Assembly: GCA_031418715.1 (NCBI GenBank)
Contig: JANOJL010000045.1
Coordinates: 1 to 64,000 of the forward strand
Reading direction: 5' to 3'
DNA length: 64,000 nucleotides
Source of the DNA: JANMDU01 sp031418715
GTDB lineage: Bacteria > Pseudomonadota > Gammaproteobacteria > Burkholderiales > Burkholderiaceae_C
Shown here: positions 18,017 to 26,852 of the stretch, piece after piece
Layout: each line of letters begins with the position of its first letter
Numbering within the stretch: the first letter of the stretch is position 1
The notes under the pieces: generated by a model
Seen by the model: the letters and a program-made list of their open reading frames with translations, nothing else
Told to the model about the DNA's origin: nothing
Database searches by the model: none
Program-made: the position numbers and the translations under genes

Positions 18017-18970
18017 GTGGTTATTACCGTGAATGATCGGGCAGCAGTTCGCCCCATAACCGTATCGATCGCAGCTGTTGAGCGCGATACCGGTTTATCC
18101 AAAGACACTTTGCGGGTGTGGGAGCGGCGCTATGGCTTTCCGATGCCAATTCGCGACACTTATGGCGAACGCGCCTATCCGCTTGAGCAAGTAGAGAAAC
18201 TCCGCGTGATCAAGCGATTACTTGACAACGGACACAGGCCGGGCCGCATTGTCGCGCTCGCTGTAGAAGATCTGCAAAGCATCGGGGAAAACATGTCTGC
18301 CACGCCGCAACGCGTTGTTCAAACCGGCATGACCAATTTGCGCGATTACATCAGTTTGATCAAATCGCATGATGTGGACGGCTTGCGCCGCCATCTCGGA
18401 CAAGCGCTCATGCGCATGGGTGTAGGCGCTTTTGTTTGTGAGGTGGTTGCGCCGCTCAACATCGCTGTTGGCGATGCTTGGATGCGTGGTCAGCTCGAAA
18501 TTTTTGAAGAACACATGTATACCGAGAGCATGAATATTGTGTTGCGCGGTGCGATTTCTTCTTCTCCGGTGTCCTCTTTTGAAGCCAGTCCGCGTATTTT
18601 GCTCACGACCTTTCCTCAGGAGCCTCACAGCATGGGTTTGCTCATGGCTGAGGTGATGTTGGCAGCGGAAGGATGCAAATGCATTTCACTGGGTGCACAA
18701 ACCCCGATTTGGGACATCGTACTCGCGGCCACTGCGCACAGAATTGACATTGTGGCCTTGAGCTTCTCAGCCAGCCAAAATCCGAATATTGTGGTTCATG
18801 GTCTGGAAGAATTACGCAGCAAACTGCCTGCCAGCACCTCACTATGGGCAGGCGGGAGTTGCCCCATCATCCACCGCCGCCCCATCGATGGCGTGAAGGC
18901 TATTTTGCAACTGCAAGAAATCACCAACCAAGTCGCCCTGTGGCGCAGCAGCAAGCGCTTGCTCACATAA
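18017..18970 (+). CDS. litR: MerR-family regulator with cobalamin-binding domain (LitR/CarH-like)
   Basis: 317 residues: a MerR-type winged helix (SIAAVERDTGLSKDTLRVWE, about 17-80), a helical cap (about 105-175) and a Rossmann-like B12-binding domain (about 190-305). The cap has the CarH signature Wx9EH (W155, E165-H166) and the B12 domain has ExHxxG (E202, H204, G207), whose His is the lower cobalt ligand. These residues indicate adenosylcobalamin binding and therefore light control of repression, as in CarH/LitR. The residue after W155 is Met, whereas Thermus CarH has the His that ligates cobalt after photolysis. The start is GTG 18017, with GTG 18029 as an alternative. It is divergent from the lipid operon, its probable target. 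Confidence 0.87.
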   Translation: MVITVNDRAAVRPITVSIAAVERDTGLSKDTLRVWERRYGFPMPIRDTYGERAYPLEQVEKLRVIKRLLDNGHRPGRIVALAVEDLQSIGENMSATPQRVVQTGMTNLRDYISLIKSHDVDGLRRHLGQALMRMGVGAFVCEVVAPLNIAVGDAWMRGQLEIFEEHMYTESMNIVLRGAISSSPVSSFEASPRILLTTFPQEPHSMGLLMAEVMLAAEGCKCISLGAQTPIWDIVLAATAHRIDIVALSFSASQNPNIVVHGLEELRSKLPASTSLWAGGSCPIIHRRPIDGVKAILQLQEITNQVALWRSSKRLLT

Positions 18971-19038
18971 AACCCTTTTCACCGCCTTGTCACAGTGTCA
19001 GCGCTAGAATCAGTACAGAGATTACAAGGTTAGACCCT

Positions 19039-19929
19039 ATGCTTTATCCCGAACTTTTCAAACAGCTCGAATCCGTCCGCTGGGACATGGACAAGGACAT
19101 TCCTTGGGCCAGTTTTGATCCAAAGCAACTGACAGATGAGCAAGCGCAGACGATCAAAATGAACGCAATCACAGAGTGGTCTGCACTGCCTGCAACGGAA
19201 ATGTTTTTGCGCGACAACCGCGATGACTCTGATTTTTCGGCCTTCATGTCGATCTGGTTCTTTGAAGAGCAAAAGCATTCGCTGGTTTTAATGGAATACC
19301 TCCAGCGCTTCCGCCCTGAGCTAAAGCCCACAGAAGAGGAGCTGCATGAAGTTCGCTTTGAATTTGAACCCGCACCTGCGCTAGAGACATTGATGATGCA
19401 TTTCTGCGGCGAAATCCGTCTGAACCATTGGTATCGCCGTGCCAGCGAATGGCATACCGAACCGGTGATCAAGCACATTTACACCACACTCAGCCAAGAC
19501 GAAGCCCGCCACGGCGGCGCTTATCTGCGCTACATGAAGCGTGCGATTGGCAAATTTGGCGACGAAGCCAAAGCGGCTTTCACCAAAGTCGGCGTGCTGA
19601 TGGCGAGTGCGCGGCGCACGGCGCAAGCCTTGCACCCCACCAATTTGCATGTGAACCCAGCCCTCTTTCCGCGCGACACGATCCAGAGCCGCTTGCCAAA
19701 TCCGGAGTGGTTGGAGCATTGGTTAGACAAGCAGATCAAATTTGATGCGGTTTGGGAGACCAAAGTGGTTGAGCGTATCTTGCACAACATGAGCCTGCTG
19801 ATGGAGCGCAGTTTTTCAACAGCTTCCGAGTTGAACCGCTATCGCAAAGAGTTAGCGCAAAGCTTGGCTGCAAAAGCTGAAGGCTTGGTGGTTGCACCTA
19901 ACTCATCCATCATCACACGTGCTGTGTGA
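19039..19929 (+). CDS. Ferritin-like diiron protein
   Basis: 296-residue helical protein with the full set of diiron ligands of the ferritin-like/acyl-ACP-desaturase superfamily: E46, the pair E77-x-x-H80 (FFEEQKH), E125 and E155-x-x-H158 (QDEARH). This spacing suits an oxygen-activating oxidase or desaturase rather than a storage ferritin. It begins 68 bases after the LitR/CarH-like gene and may be co-transcribed with it. A role in acyl-chain oxidation alongside the divergent operon is an attractive inference. I chose ATG 19039, because the open frame upstream overlaps the regulator's coding sequence. Confidence 0.8.
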   Translation: MLYPELFKQLESVRWDMDKDIPWASFDPKQLTDEQAQTIKMNAITEWSALPATEMFLRDNRDDSDFSAFMSIWFFEEQKHSLVLMEYLQRFRPELKPTEEELHEVRFEFEPAPALETLMMHFCGEIRLNHWYRRASEWHTEPVIKHIYTTLSQDEARHGGAYLRYMKRAIGKFGDEAKAAFTKVGVLMASARRTAQALHPTNLHVNPALFPRDTIQSRLPNPEWLEHWLDKQIKFDAVWETKVVERILHNMSLLMERSFSTASELNRYRKELAQSLAAKAEGLVVAPNSSIITRAV

Positions 19930-19954
19930 GCAGAATCTTTAGCGCGACAGCAGC

Positions 19955-20482
19955 ATGAGCGAATCAAAGAATGAGCATGCTGGTCATTTTTTGATTGCTA
20001 CTAAATTAGTAGCACATAATGTATATTCTATAAAGGCCAACCCCTTATTTGGCTTAAAAAAACCAGTGGTGTTCACGAATGGCGTGTTTGATGTTTTGCA
20101 TCGCGGGCATGTGAGTTATTTGGAAGCGGCGCGCGCTTTGGGCGGCAGTCTTGTCGTCGCGCTCAATACCGATGCGTCTGCCAAGCGTTTAGGTAAAGGG
20201 CAAATCAATGATGTAGAGCGCCCGATCAACAAGCAAGATGACCGTGCGCATGTGATTGCTGCGCTCGCAAGTGTGGATCGTGTGATGCTCTTTGACGAAG
20301 ACACCCCTTATCAGCTGATCGAAAAAATCCAGCCAGATATCATTGTCAAAGGCGGCGATTACGACATGCGCCTACTGCCCGAAACCCACCTCGTGCAAAG
20401 CTGGGGCGGCAAAGCGGTTGCGCTGCAATTTATAGACGGCTATTCCACCACGGCCTTGGTGAAAAAAATCCGCGCTGAATAA
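19955..20482 (+). CDS. rfaE2: RfaE2-like nucleotidyltransferase (heptose-1-phosphate adenylyltransferase)
   Basis: 175 residues. The cytidylyltransferase-fold core begins VVFTNGVFDVLHRGH, with the HxGH motif at 49-52, and ends GYSTTALVKKI, equivalent to the ISSTxxV nucleotide-binding motif. This is the adenylyltransferase half of HldE, which activates D-glycero-beta-D-manno-heptose-1-phosphate for LPS inner core. The N-terminal 35 residues differ from relatives because residues 15-33 (ATKLVAHNVYSIKANPLFG) are encoded by dispersed-repeat copy R6. This is a cytoplasmic enzyme, so here the repeat is not acting as a signal peptide. It follows the ferritin-like gene by 25 bases and overlaps the convergent rhomboid gene by 43 bases. 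Confidence 0.9.
   Translation: MSESKNEHAGHFLIATKLVAHNVYSIKANPLFGLKKPVVFTNGVFDVLHRGHVSYLEAARALGGSLVVALNTDASAKRLGKGQINDVERPINKQDDRAHVIAALASVDRVMLFDEDTPYQLIEKIQPDIIVKGGDYDMRLLPETHLVQSWGGKAVALQFIDGYSTTALVKKIRAE
19997..20053 (+). repeat. 57-bp dispersed repeat, copy R6 (intragenic, in frame)
   Basis: Copy inside the N-terminal part of the rfaE2-like gene, sense orientation. The terminal inverted repeat carries compensating changes (GCTAC/GTAGC), so the hairpin is kept. The ATTTGGC end is intact. Confidence 0.9.
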
Positions 20483-21072
20483 ACCAGCGCTGCGGCCAAC
20501 AAGGCTGCGAGCATACCCGTGAGATGCGCGGCCTGCACCACCGAGAAACCCCAGCTCGTATCAGGCCGCAAAGGTTCAGACCACGGCGCTTCAAAAAATA
20601 TCTTCGTCAGCAGCATCAAGATCAGTAAAAATGCAATCGCAGAGAATTCATGCTTCACTATGAATTTCATAGCACTTTGTGCACATATCATGACAGCTAG
20701 CGCATGATTTAGCCCTGAAAATCCGGCATAAAACTGCACCTGTGGCCAGGAAAGCAAAGCCAAGTTAGACAGTGGCCAAGCGATCAATACAGCCATGACT
20801 TCGTCGCGTCTGCAACCCGTGTGCGAGCCGATGATGGCCAGGCAGAGCAGCGCCAGCAGGTTGACGAGCAAATGCGGACCGCTCAAGTGCGCGAGGCTCG
20901 CCATCCACAACTGCCAAGGCTGCTGTGGCCAGCTGGCGGCTTGCCACCGAAGCGCAATCTGAAGCTCAACGGGCAGCAGCCAAACGGCGACGCAAGCAAC
21001 CGCCAGCAGCGTACACATCAACGCCCAGATCAACCCAGAAACGGGGCGGGCAGACGCAGCCCGCACCAACAT
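20440..21072 (-). CDS. rrtA: Rhombosortase-like rhomboid protease
   Basis: About 210 residues with some six membrane helices. The pattern HLSGPHLLVNLLALL, then GFSGLNHALAV with the catalytic Ser, then AAHLTGMLAALL with the catalytic His, matches the rhombosortase branch of rhomboid proteases, which cleave GlyGly-CTERM tails of exported proteins. I take ATG 21072 as start because it overlaps the TGA of the RND pump gene (TGATG), giving coupling; an in-frame upstream ATG (21126) lies inside the pump gene. The 3' end overlaps the convergent rfaE2-like gene. I saw no GlyGly-CTERM substrate in this window. Confidence 0.72.
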   Translation of the reverse strand: MLVRAASARPVSGLIWALMCTLLAVACVAVWLLPVELQIALRWQAASWPQQPWQLWMASLAHLSGPHLLVNLLALLCLAIIGSHTGCRRDEVMAVLIAWPLSNLALLSWPQVQFYAGFSGLNHALAVMICAQSAMKFIVKHEFSAIAFLLILMLLTKIFFEAPWSEPLRPDTSWGFSVVQAAHLTGMLAALLAAALVYSARIFFTKAVVE

Positions 21073-24000
21073 CAAGCTTCCTGGCGCTGAGCGCTGCGAG
21101 AAAACCGCGCTCGCAAACTCTTCCACCAGCCGCCCGTGACACCCTGGGCAAAATCATCCACCAAGGTAAACACCGCCGGAACCACGAGCAGCGAGAGGAA
21201 GGTACTCGTGATCAAGCCGCCGATCACCGCCACGCCCATCGGCGAGCGAAAGCTGCCATCAGCCGCGCCCCAGCTCATCGCAATCGGCGTCATACCTGCG
21301 CCCATGGCGATCGTGGTCATCACAATCGGGCGTACGCGCTTGTGGCAGGCATCGAGCAGAGCTTCGGTGCGGCTCATCGGTTCGACTGCAGGCTGCGTCT
21401 CAGTCGCAGGCTTGCCGCGCCGCGCTTCAATCGCGTATTCCACCAGCAAAATAGAGTTCTTCGTAGCCACGCCCATCAGCATGATCAAGCCAATCAGCGA
21501 TGGCATGGAAAAACTCTTGTCCGCCACAAGCAGCGCCACGAACGCGCCACCGAGCGAGAGCGGCAAAGCCACCAAAATCGTCATCGGATGCAAGAAATCC
21601 TTGAACAAAAGCACGAGTACGATGTAAATACACAGTACCGCCGTGAGCATCGCCAAGCCGAAGCTGGCAAACAACTCGCCCATCACCTCCGCATCACCAA
21701 TCACCACTTGCTTGACGCCCGCTGGCAGATTTTGAATCGAAGGCAGCTTGTCCACCGCCGCCGTCACATCTCCCAATGGCAAACCAGACAGCTCCACTTC
21801 AAACTGCACATTGCGAGCGCGGTTGAAGCGATCAATCACAGCTGGGCCGCCTGACAACTCAATCGTGGCCACTTGAGAGAGCATCACCGGGCCTTTGCTG
21901 CCCGGCACCATCAGCCGCTCCAGTGCGCCAATGTCATCTCGCGCATCGTCCGACAAACGCACCACGATAGGAATTTGGCGCTGAGCCAAATTGAGTTTTG
22001 GTAGCGCAGAGTCGTAATCCCCCACAGTGGCAATCCTAAGTGTCTCGCCAATGGCGGCGCTGGTCACACCCATATCGGCCATACGAGAAAAATCGGGGCG
22101 CACTGTGAGCTCAGGACGCACCAGTGATGCGCTTGATGCTACAGAGCCTAGGCCAGGAATCGTGCGCAGATCGCGCTCTACGGCAGCAGCCGCAGCAGCC
22201 AAAGCCAGCGGATCATCGCCCGTCAAAGCCAAGACATATTTCTCACCCGAGCCACCCAAGCCGACCTTGCTGCGCACGCCGGGCAAGACCTCTAGCGCCT
22301 TGCGGATGTTGTTTTCAACTCCTTGCTTGCGAGGCCGTTCGCCGCGCGGACTCAGCAAAATCGTGAGCGTGGCTTTTCGCGTCTCAGCTGCGCCACCGGG
22401 TGCAAAAGGATCTGAGCCTGCCGAGCCGCCGCCAATCGTGGTGTACACCGATTTCACATGCTCGACCTTGCTGATGAGTAAGCGAGCGGCTTCAGCCGCC
22501 GCTTGCGTTTCAGCCAACTTCGTACCAGGAGGCAGCTCAAGATTGACCTGCGTTTGCGAATTATCATCAGGCGGAATAAAACCTGTAGGCAGCAATGGAA
22601 TCAGAAAAAGCGAACCAATGAAAAACGCAAACGCGGCCAACACAGTGATCAAACGATTCTTCAAACACCAGCGGCTGGTGCGCATATACCATTGCATCAA
22701 AGCGCCATCTTTATGCTCATAACCAGCAGGAATCGGCTTGAGCAAATAAGCGGCCATCATCGGCGTAAGCATGCGCGCCACCACCAGCGACGCGAACACA
22801 GCCAGCGCCGCTGTCCAGCCAAATTGCTTGAAGAATTTGCCCACGATGCCGCTCATGAAAGCGGTGGGTAAAAATACGGCAATCAAGGTGAAGGTGATCG
22901 CAATCACCGCCACGCCAATCTCGTCGGCGGCTTCCATCGCGGCTTGGTAAGGCGTTTTGCCCATGCGCAGATGGCGCACGATATTCTCCACCTCCACAAT
23001 CGCATCGTCCACCAAAATACCGATCACCAACGACAGCGCCAAGAGCGTCACCACATTGATCGAAAAGCCCAAATAATTCATACCAATGAAGGCCGGGATC
23101 ACCGACAGGGGCAGCGCCACAGCAGAGACAAAAGTTGCCCGCCAATCGCGCAAGAAAAGCAACACCACCAGCACCGCCAAGGCTGCACCTTCAGCCAACA
23201 GAATCAGCGAGGCAGAATACTCTTCTTCGACCGGCGTCACAAAGTCAAACGCTTCGGTGAGCTGCATATCGGGGCGAGCAAGTTTGATTTCTTCCAAAGC
23301 TATGCGCACACCTCTACCTGCCTCCACCTCGCTCGCGCCCTTGCTGCGCGACACCTCAAAACCCACCACCGGCACACCGTTTAGCAGCGCACTGGAGCGC
23401 GGCTCGGCAACCGTGTCTTTCACATCAGCGATTTGATCGAGGCGAATTTTTCGGCCTGTATCGCCAAGAGAGAGCTCAATCGCCGCAATCTCAGCCGCAG
23501 ATTTCACGGTCGCGAGTGTGCGCACAGGCTGCTCACTCGTTCCTAAATTTGTACGGCCCCCCGCCGTCTCCATTTGCACATCCCGCAACTGACGCGACAC
23601 CGCTGCCGCGCTCACGCCCAGCGATTGCATCTTGTTGGTATCCAGCGTGATGCGCACTTCGCGGTTCACGCCACCCACGCGGCTGACCGAGCCGACACCG
23701 GGTACAGCCAGTAAACGGCGAGTGAGCGTGTCGTCGACAAACCAACTCAAGGCTTCATCGTCCATCGACGGAATGCGGATCGTATAAGCTAACACCGCAC
23801 CACCCGAGATATTGACTTTGCTAACGATCGGGTCGCGCAAATCAGCGGGCAAATCCGCCCTGACCTGCTGCACCGCAGAACGGGTTTCATCGAGTGCTTC
23901 TTGGGTGGATTTTTCAATGCGGAATTCGGCGGTGATCGTCACCACGCCGTCTTGCACCTTGGTATAGATGTTCTTCAAGCCCGCCAAAGCCGCAATCGAA

Positions 24001-24206
24001 TTCTCAATTTTGCGAGCCACTTCAGTTTCCAGCTGCGCTGGCGATCCGCCTGGCAGGCTGGCAGTGATGATGATGTTGGGCACATCCAAATCAGGAAAGT
24101 TTTGCACTTTCATGTTTTGATAACCTAAAATGCCCGCAAAGCAAAGCATCACAAAAAACATGATGGCGGCAATCGGGTTGCGTATGCACCAAGCAGATAC
24201 GTTCAT
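21072..24206 (-). CDS. RND-family efflux pump, inner-membrane permease
   Basis: 1044-residue hydrophobic-and-amphiphilic-efflux (HAE) type RND transporter. It has the standard two halves with large periplasmic loops. The proton-relay motif in TM4 is present as VIGILVDDAIVEVENI (two Asp), with the matching Lys of TM10 in GVATKNSILLVEYA. It starts at ATG 24206 (MNVSAWCIRNPIAA) behind a GGA ribosome site. It forms a tripartite pump with the HlyD adaptor and outer-membrane channel encoded just upstream. The substrate is unknown; the TetR at the head of the operon suggests induction by the pumped compound. Confidence 0.95.
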   Translation of the reverse strand: MNVSAWCIRNPIAAIMFFVMLCFAGILGYQNMKVQNFPDLDVPNIIITASLPGGSPAQLETEVARKIENSIAALAGLKNIYTKVQDGVVTITAEFRIEKSTQEALDETRSAVQQVRADLPADLRDPIVSKVNISGGAVLAYTIRIPSMDDEALSWFVDDTLTRRLLAVPGVGSVSRVGGVNREVRITLDTNKMQSLGVSAAAVSRQLRDVQMETAGGRTNLGTSEQPVRTLATVKSAAEIAAIELSLGDTGRKIRLDQIADVKDTVAEPRSSALLNGVPVVGFEVSRSKGASEVEAGRGVRIALEEIKLARPDMQLTEAFDFVTPVEEEYSASLILLAEGAALAVLVVLLFLRDWRATFVSAVALPLSVIPAFIGMNYLGFSINVVTLLALSLVIGILVDDAIVEVENIVRHLRMGKTPYQAAMEAADEIGVAVIAITFTLIAVFLPTAFMSGIVGKFFKQFGWTAALAVFASLVVARMLTPMMAAYLLKPIPAGYEHKDGALMQWYMRTSRWCLKNRLITVLAAFAFFIGSLFLIPLLPTGFIPPDDNSQTQVNLELPPGTKLAETQAAAEAARLLISKVEHVKSVYTTIGGGSAGSDPFAPGGAAETRKATLTILLSPRGERPRKQGVENNIRKALEVLPGVRSKVGLGGSGEKYVLALTGDDPLALAAAAAAVERDLRTIPGLGSVASSASLVRPELTVRPDFSRMADMGVTSAAIGETLRIATVGDYDSALPKLNLAQRQIPIVVRLSDDARDDIGALERLMVPGSKGPVMLSQVATIELSGGPAVIDRFNRARNVQFEVELSGLPLGDVTAAVDKLPSIQNLPAGVKQVVIGDAEVMGELFASFGLAMLTAVLCIYIVLVLLFKDFLHPMTILVALPLSLGGAFVALLVADKSFSMPSLIGLIMLMGVATKNSILLVEYAIEARRGKPATETQPAVEPMSRTEALLDACHKRVRPIVMTTIAMGAGMTPIAMSWGAADGSFRSPMGVAVIGGLITSTFLSLLVVPAVFTLVDDFAQGVTGGWWKSLRARFSRSAQRQEA

Positions 24207-24237
24207 ATTCAGTCCTTCTTTCGCTTCTGCAAAGGTT

Positions 24238-25344
24238 TTACTTGGCCACAACTTTGACCGTGTCTCCATCGGCTAAAAATGCCGCGCCAGAGGCCACGTA
24301 TTTTTCACCCGCCTTAGCGCCAGAGAGAATTTCTACCGCATCGCCGCTGCGCTTACCGGTTTGTAATTTCACCTGGGTGATCTTGTTGTTGGGCTCAATC
24401 CGCATGGCAAATGTGAAGCCATCGCGCAGCACCAAGGCTTGTTGCGGCAGTGTTAATGCGGCAGCTGAGCCCAAAGCGAAGTCGCCCTTGGCGAACATGC
24501 CGGCTTTGATATCGGGGTGTTGGGGAATGTCTACATAGACTAGGGCATTACGAGTTACTGGATCCACCGTCGGTGCGATGATGCGCACTTTGCCATTCAC
24601 CACAGCACCGCTGGCCGCAGTGACGTTTACCGCAGCGCCCGTTTTGACCTTGCCAATCTCGCTGCTGGTGACTTCCGCTCGCCATTCCAAGCGGCCTTGC
24701 CGCACCATGCGAAACAGCTCAGCGCCTGCACCCACCACCGAACCCACAGTAGCGCTACGAGCGGAGATGATGCCGCTGTCGGGTGCGGTGAGCTGCGCGT
24801 TGTTGCGCCGCACTTGCGCCGCCGTGACTTGGGCTTTCGCCGCTTGCACACGCGCTTTGGCCGTCTGCTCCGCCGTGTTGAACTGCGCGATTTGCTGGGC
24901 AGACAAAGCACCGGTGTCTTTGAGAGTTGCAGCGCGTTGTGCGTCGGCACTGGCAGCCGATGCTGAGGCTTCTGCTTCAGTCAGCGAGGCCTGCGCTTGC
25001 AGCAAATCAGCCTGCACACCCTCGGCAGAGAACGTAGCCAATACCTGGCCTTTGCGCACCACATCGCCCACGTTCACGCGCACATCGTTGAGCTTCAAAC
25101 CATTGACCTCCGCGCCGATACTGGCTTCTTGCCACGCCGCCACCGAGCCATTGGCCGAGAGCTTCACAGCCATGCTGCCAGAGCTGGGGCTCACGCTGCT
25201 CACCGTGAGCGCAGCCTTAGCGACTGGGGTTGCTACTGGTGTATTCTGAGCCTGTATTTTTGAAGAAAATAGAGCTGTACCCGTTATAAATATTGCACCA
25301 AGTGCTATTAAAGCAATAGCGATAGGTTGTTTCTTGAAGTTCAT
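24238..25344 (-). CDS. RND efflux periplasmic adaptor (HlyD/MFP family)
   Basis: 368 residues: N-terminal signal/anchor, a barrel-sandwich lipoyl half (about 75-110), a long alpha-hairpin coiled coil rich in Ala and Gln (about 110-190), the second lipoyl half and a beta-barrel domain. It couples the RND pump to the outer-membrane channel. The start is ATG 25344 (MNFKKQPIAIALIAL). The signal sequence AIALIALGAIFITGTALFS is encoded by dispersed-repeat copy R7. It lies between the outer-membrane channel gene (26 bases upstream) and the pump gene. Confidence 0.92.
   Translation of the reverse strand: MNFKKQPIAIALIALGAIFITGTALFSSKIQAQNTPVATPVAKAALTVSSVSPSSGSMAVKLSANGSVAAWQEASIGAEVNGLKLNDVRVNVGDVVRKGQVLATFSAEGVQADLLQAQASLTEAEASASAASADAQRAATLKDTGALSAQQIAQFNTAEQTAKARVQAAKAQVTAAQVRRNNAQLTAPDSGIISARSATVGSVVGAGAELFRMVRQGRLEWRAEVTSSEIGKVKTGAAVNVTAASGAVVNGKVRIIAPTVDPVTRNALVYVDIPQHPDIKAGMFAKGDFALGSAAALTLPQQALVLRDGFTFAMRIEPNNKITQVKLQTGKRSGDAVEILSGAKAGEKYVASGAAFLADGDTVKVVAK
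25265..25320 (-). repeat. 57-bp dispersed repeat, copy R7 (intragenic, in frame)
   Basis: Copy forming the signal/anchor peptide of the HlyD adaptor, same orientation and frame as copies R1, R5 and R16. The ATTTGGC end is changed to ATTTTC. Confidence 0.85.
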
Positions 25345-25370
25345 GTTGATGCTTTCGATTCCATCGGAGA

Positions 25371-26852
25371 TCAGGGTTTTGCAGCCGTGTTGTGGCTGTT
25401 GAGATGAGCGGGCGCAGGAAGTGTTGAGGCAGGTGTCCAGCCGCCTCCGGTGGCGCGATACAGGTTGATCCAAGCGCTGATGCGATCCCGCTCCACAGCC
25501 AATTCGTTTTGCTGTGCAAAGAGCGCTGTGCGCCGCGCATCTTCCAATTCAACCAAACTGGCCAAGCCAGCGCGGTAGCGCGATTGTGTGGCAACCAGTG
25601 ATGCGCCATAGCCATCAGCAGCCGCTTTGACATGCGTGCCGCGCTGCTTAGCGGCATTCAAATTCACCAAACTTTCCTCCACTTCGCGCACCGCTTGGCG
25701 CGCCTTGGCTTGCAGCGTGATCACCGCTTCGTTGTAAGCGACGACTGCGGCTTCCGTGTTGCTGCGCGTCACCGCGCTGTTGGTGAGCGGTAAGCTGAAT
25801 GCCACCGGGCCAATGCTCCAAGTCAAGCCGTCGTTGGTGATGCCCATTTGGCGCGTGCTGCCCCAACCAATGTTGCCGCTCAAGCTCAACGCAGGATAAC
25901 GCAACGCATCCGCTGCACGAGCATCCAGCGCTGCCGCCGTGACAGCATCTTGCGCAGCCGCAATGTCAGGGCGTTGCGCGAGCAATTTTGCAGGTATGGT
26001 GCTCACTGAGTTTGCTATCGAAAACAGAGTGCCTTGCGCAGCAAATATATCGGCTGCCGCTTTGTTTTGTATTAATTTTTGACGCAATAAAGGCTCTTCC
26101 AAGCCAGACAGCGCCACCAACGCTTTGATTTGCGCGTCACACTGCGCCTGCGTGGCGGTGAGCGAACTGGCTGCATCAAAACTGCTGGCTCGCGCCAACT
26201 GCGCAGTGGCCGGTGCGGTGAATCCAGCCTGGGCCGTGAGATCCGTCAAACGCGCGGTCTCATCACGCGACTTTGCATCACGCTGCAACAAACTCAGAAG
26301 ATTGTCGCAATAGCGGTAGGCCATATACGTGTTGGCCGTTTCTGCCGCCACCATCACCCGCGCTTCGTGCCAAGAAAGCTCCGCTCCTCTCGCACGCAAC
26401 TGCGCAGCTGAAAGCTGCGCCTGATTGCCGCCCCAAAAATCTAGCTCCCAAGAAGCTTGCAGACCAGCGCTCAAGCTGGTTGCAGGCGGCACTTTCGGCG
26501 CTTGTACGCCTCGGCTGCCTTGCGCTGCGATCTGCACCTGCGGCGAGAGCGCGTTGCCCGAGCGAGCCACGCCAGCGCGAGCCTGAGCGACCCGCGTTTG
26601 CGCGGCAGCTAAGTTGGCACTGGTCTGCTGGGCAGCGATCATCAACTCGTCGAATACTTTGTCATCCACCTGCTTCCACCATTGCGCCAGCTGCGCGGTG
26701 CTGCCGCCATGGGGCAAAGGCGCTTGCCAGCTGCTCGCAGCGCGGACTTGCGCATCCATTTCGACTTGGCTGGCCTCGGGCATCTTCACCGCGCTGCCGC
26801 AAGCGGCCAGCAGGGGAAGCGCCAAAGCAAGCGCACTCAATTTAAGTTTCAT
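25371..26852 (-). CDS. Outer-membrane efflux lipoprotein (NodT/OprM family)
   Basis: 493 residues with a lipoprotein signal (LPLLAACGS, acylated Cys at about 18) and two outer-membrane efflux protein repeats ending in the motif of a long helical barrel. It forms the outer-membrane exit channel of the RND pump. It starts where the TetR gene ends (four-base ATGA overlap, 26849-26852). Around residues 262-280 (AADIFAAQGTLFSIANSVS), between the two repeats, there is an extra-looking segment where an antisense, diverged dispersed-repeat copy (26014-26069) can be aligned. Confidence 0.92.
   Translation of the reverse strand: MKLKLSALALALPLLAACGSAVKMPEASQVEMDAQVRAASSWQAPLPHGGSTAQLAQWWKQVDDKVFDELMIAAQQTSANLAAAQTRVAQARAGVARSGNALSPQVQIAAQGSRGVQAPKVPPATSLSAGLQASWELDFWGGNQAQLSAAQLRARGAELSWHEARVMVAAETANTYMAYRYCDNLLSLLQRDAKSRDETARLTDLTAQAGFTAPATAQLARASSFDAASSLTATQAQCDAQIKALVALSGLEEPLLRQKLIQNKAAADIFAAQGTLFSIANSVSTIPAKLLAQRPDIAAAQDAVTAAALDARAADALRYPALSLSGNIGWGSTRQMGITNDGLTWSIGPVAFSLPLTNSAVTRSNTEAAVVAYNEAVITLQAKARQAVREVEESLVNLNAAKQRGTHVKAAADGYGASLVATQSRYRAGLASLVELEDARRTALFAQQNELAVERDRISAWINLYRATGGGWTPASTLPAPAHLNSHNTAAKP
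26014..26069 (+). repeat. 57-bp dispersed repeat, diverged copy R24 (antisense in gene)
   Basis: Plus-strand sequence beginning GCTATCGAAAACAGAG and continuing through TGCGCA and AAATATATCGGC aligns with the repeat consensus. It lies inside the outer-membrane efflux gene in the opposite orientation to most intragenic copies. Weaker than the others. Confidence 0.5.

Noticed and set aside
20925..21854. 309-codon plus-strand open frame opposite the RND pump and rhomboid genes
   Set aside because: Low-complexity Arg/His/Gln-rich translation that is the complement of a well-supported gene.
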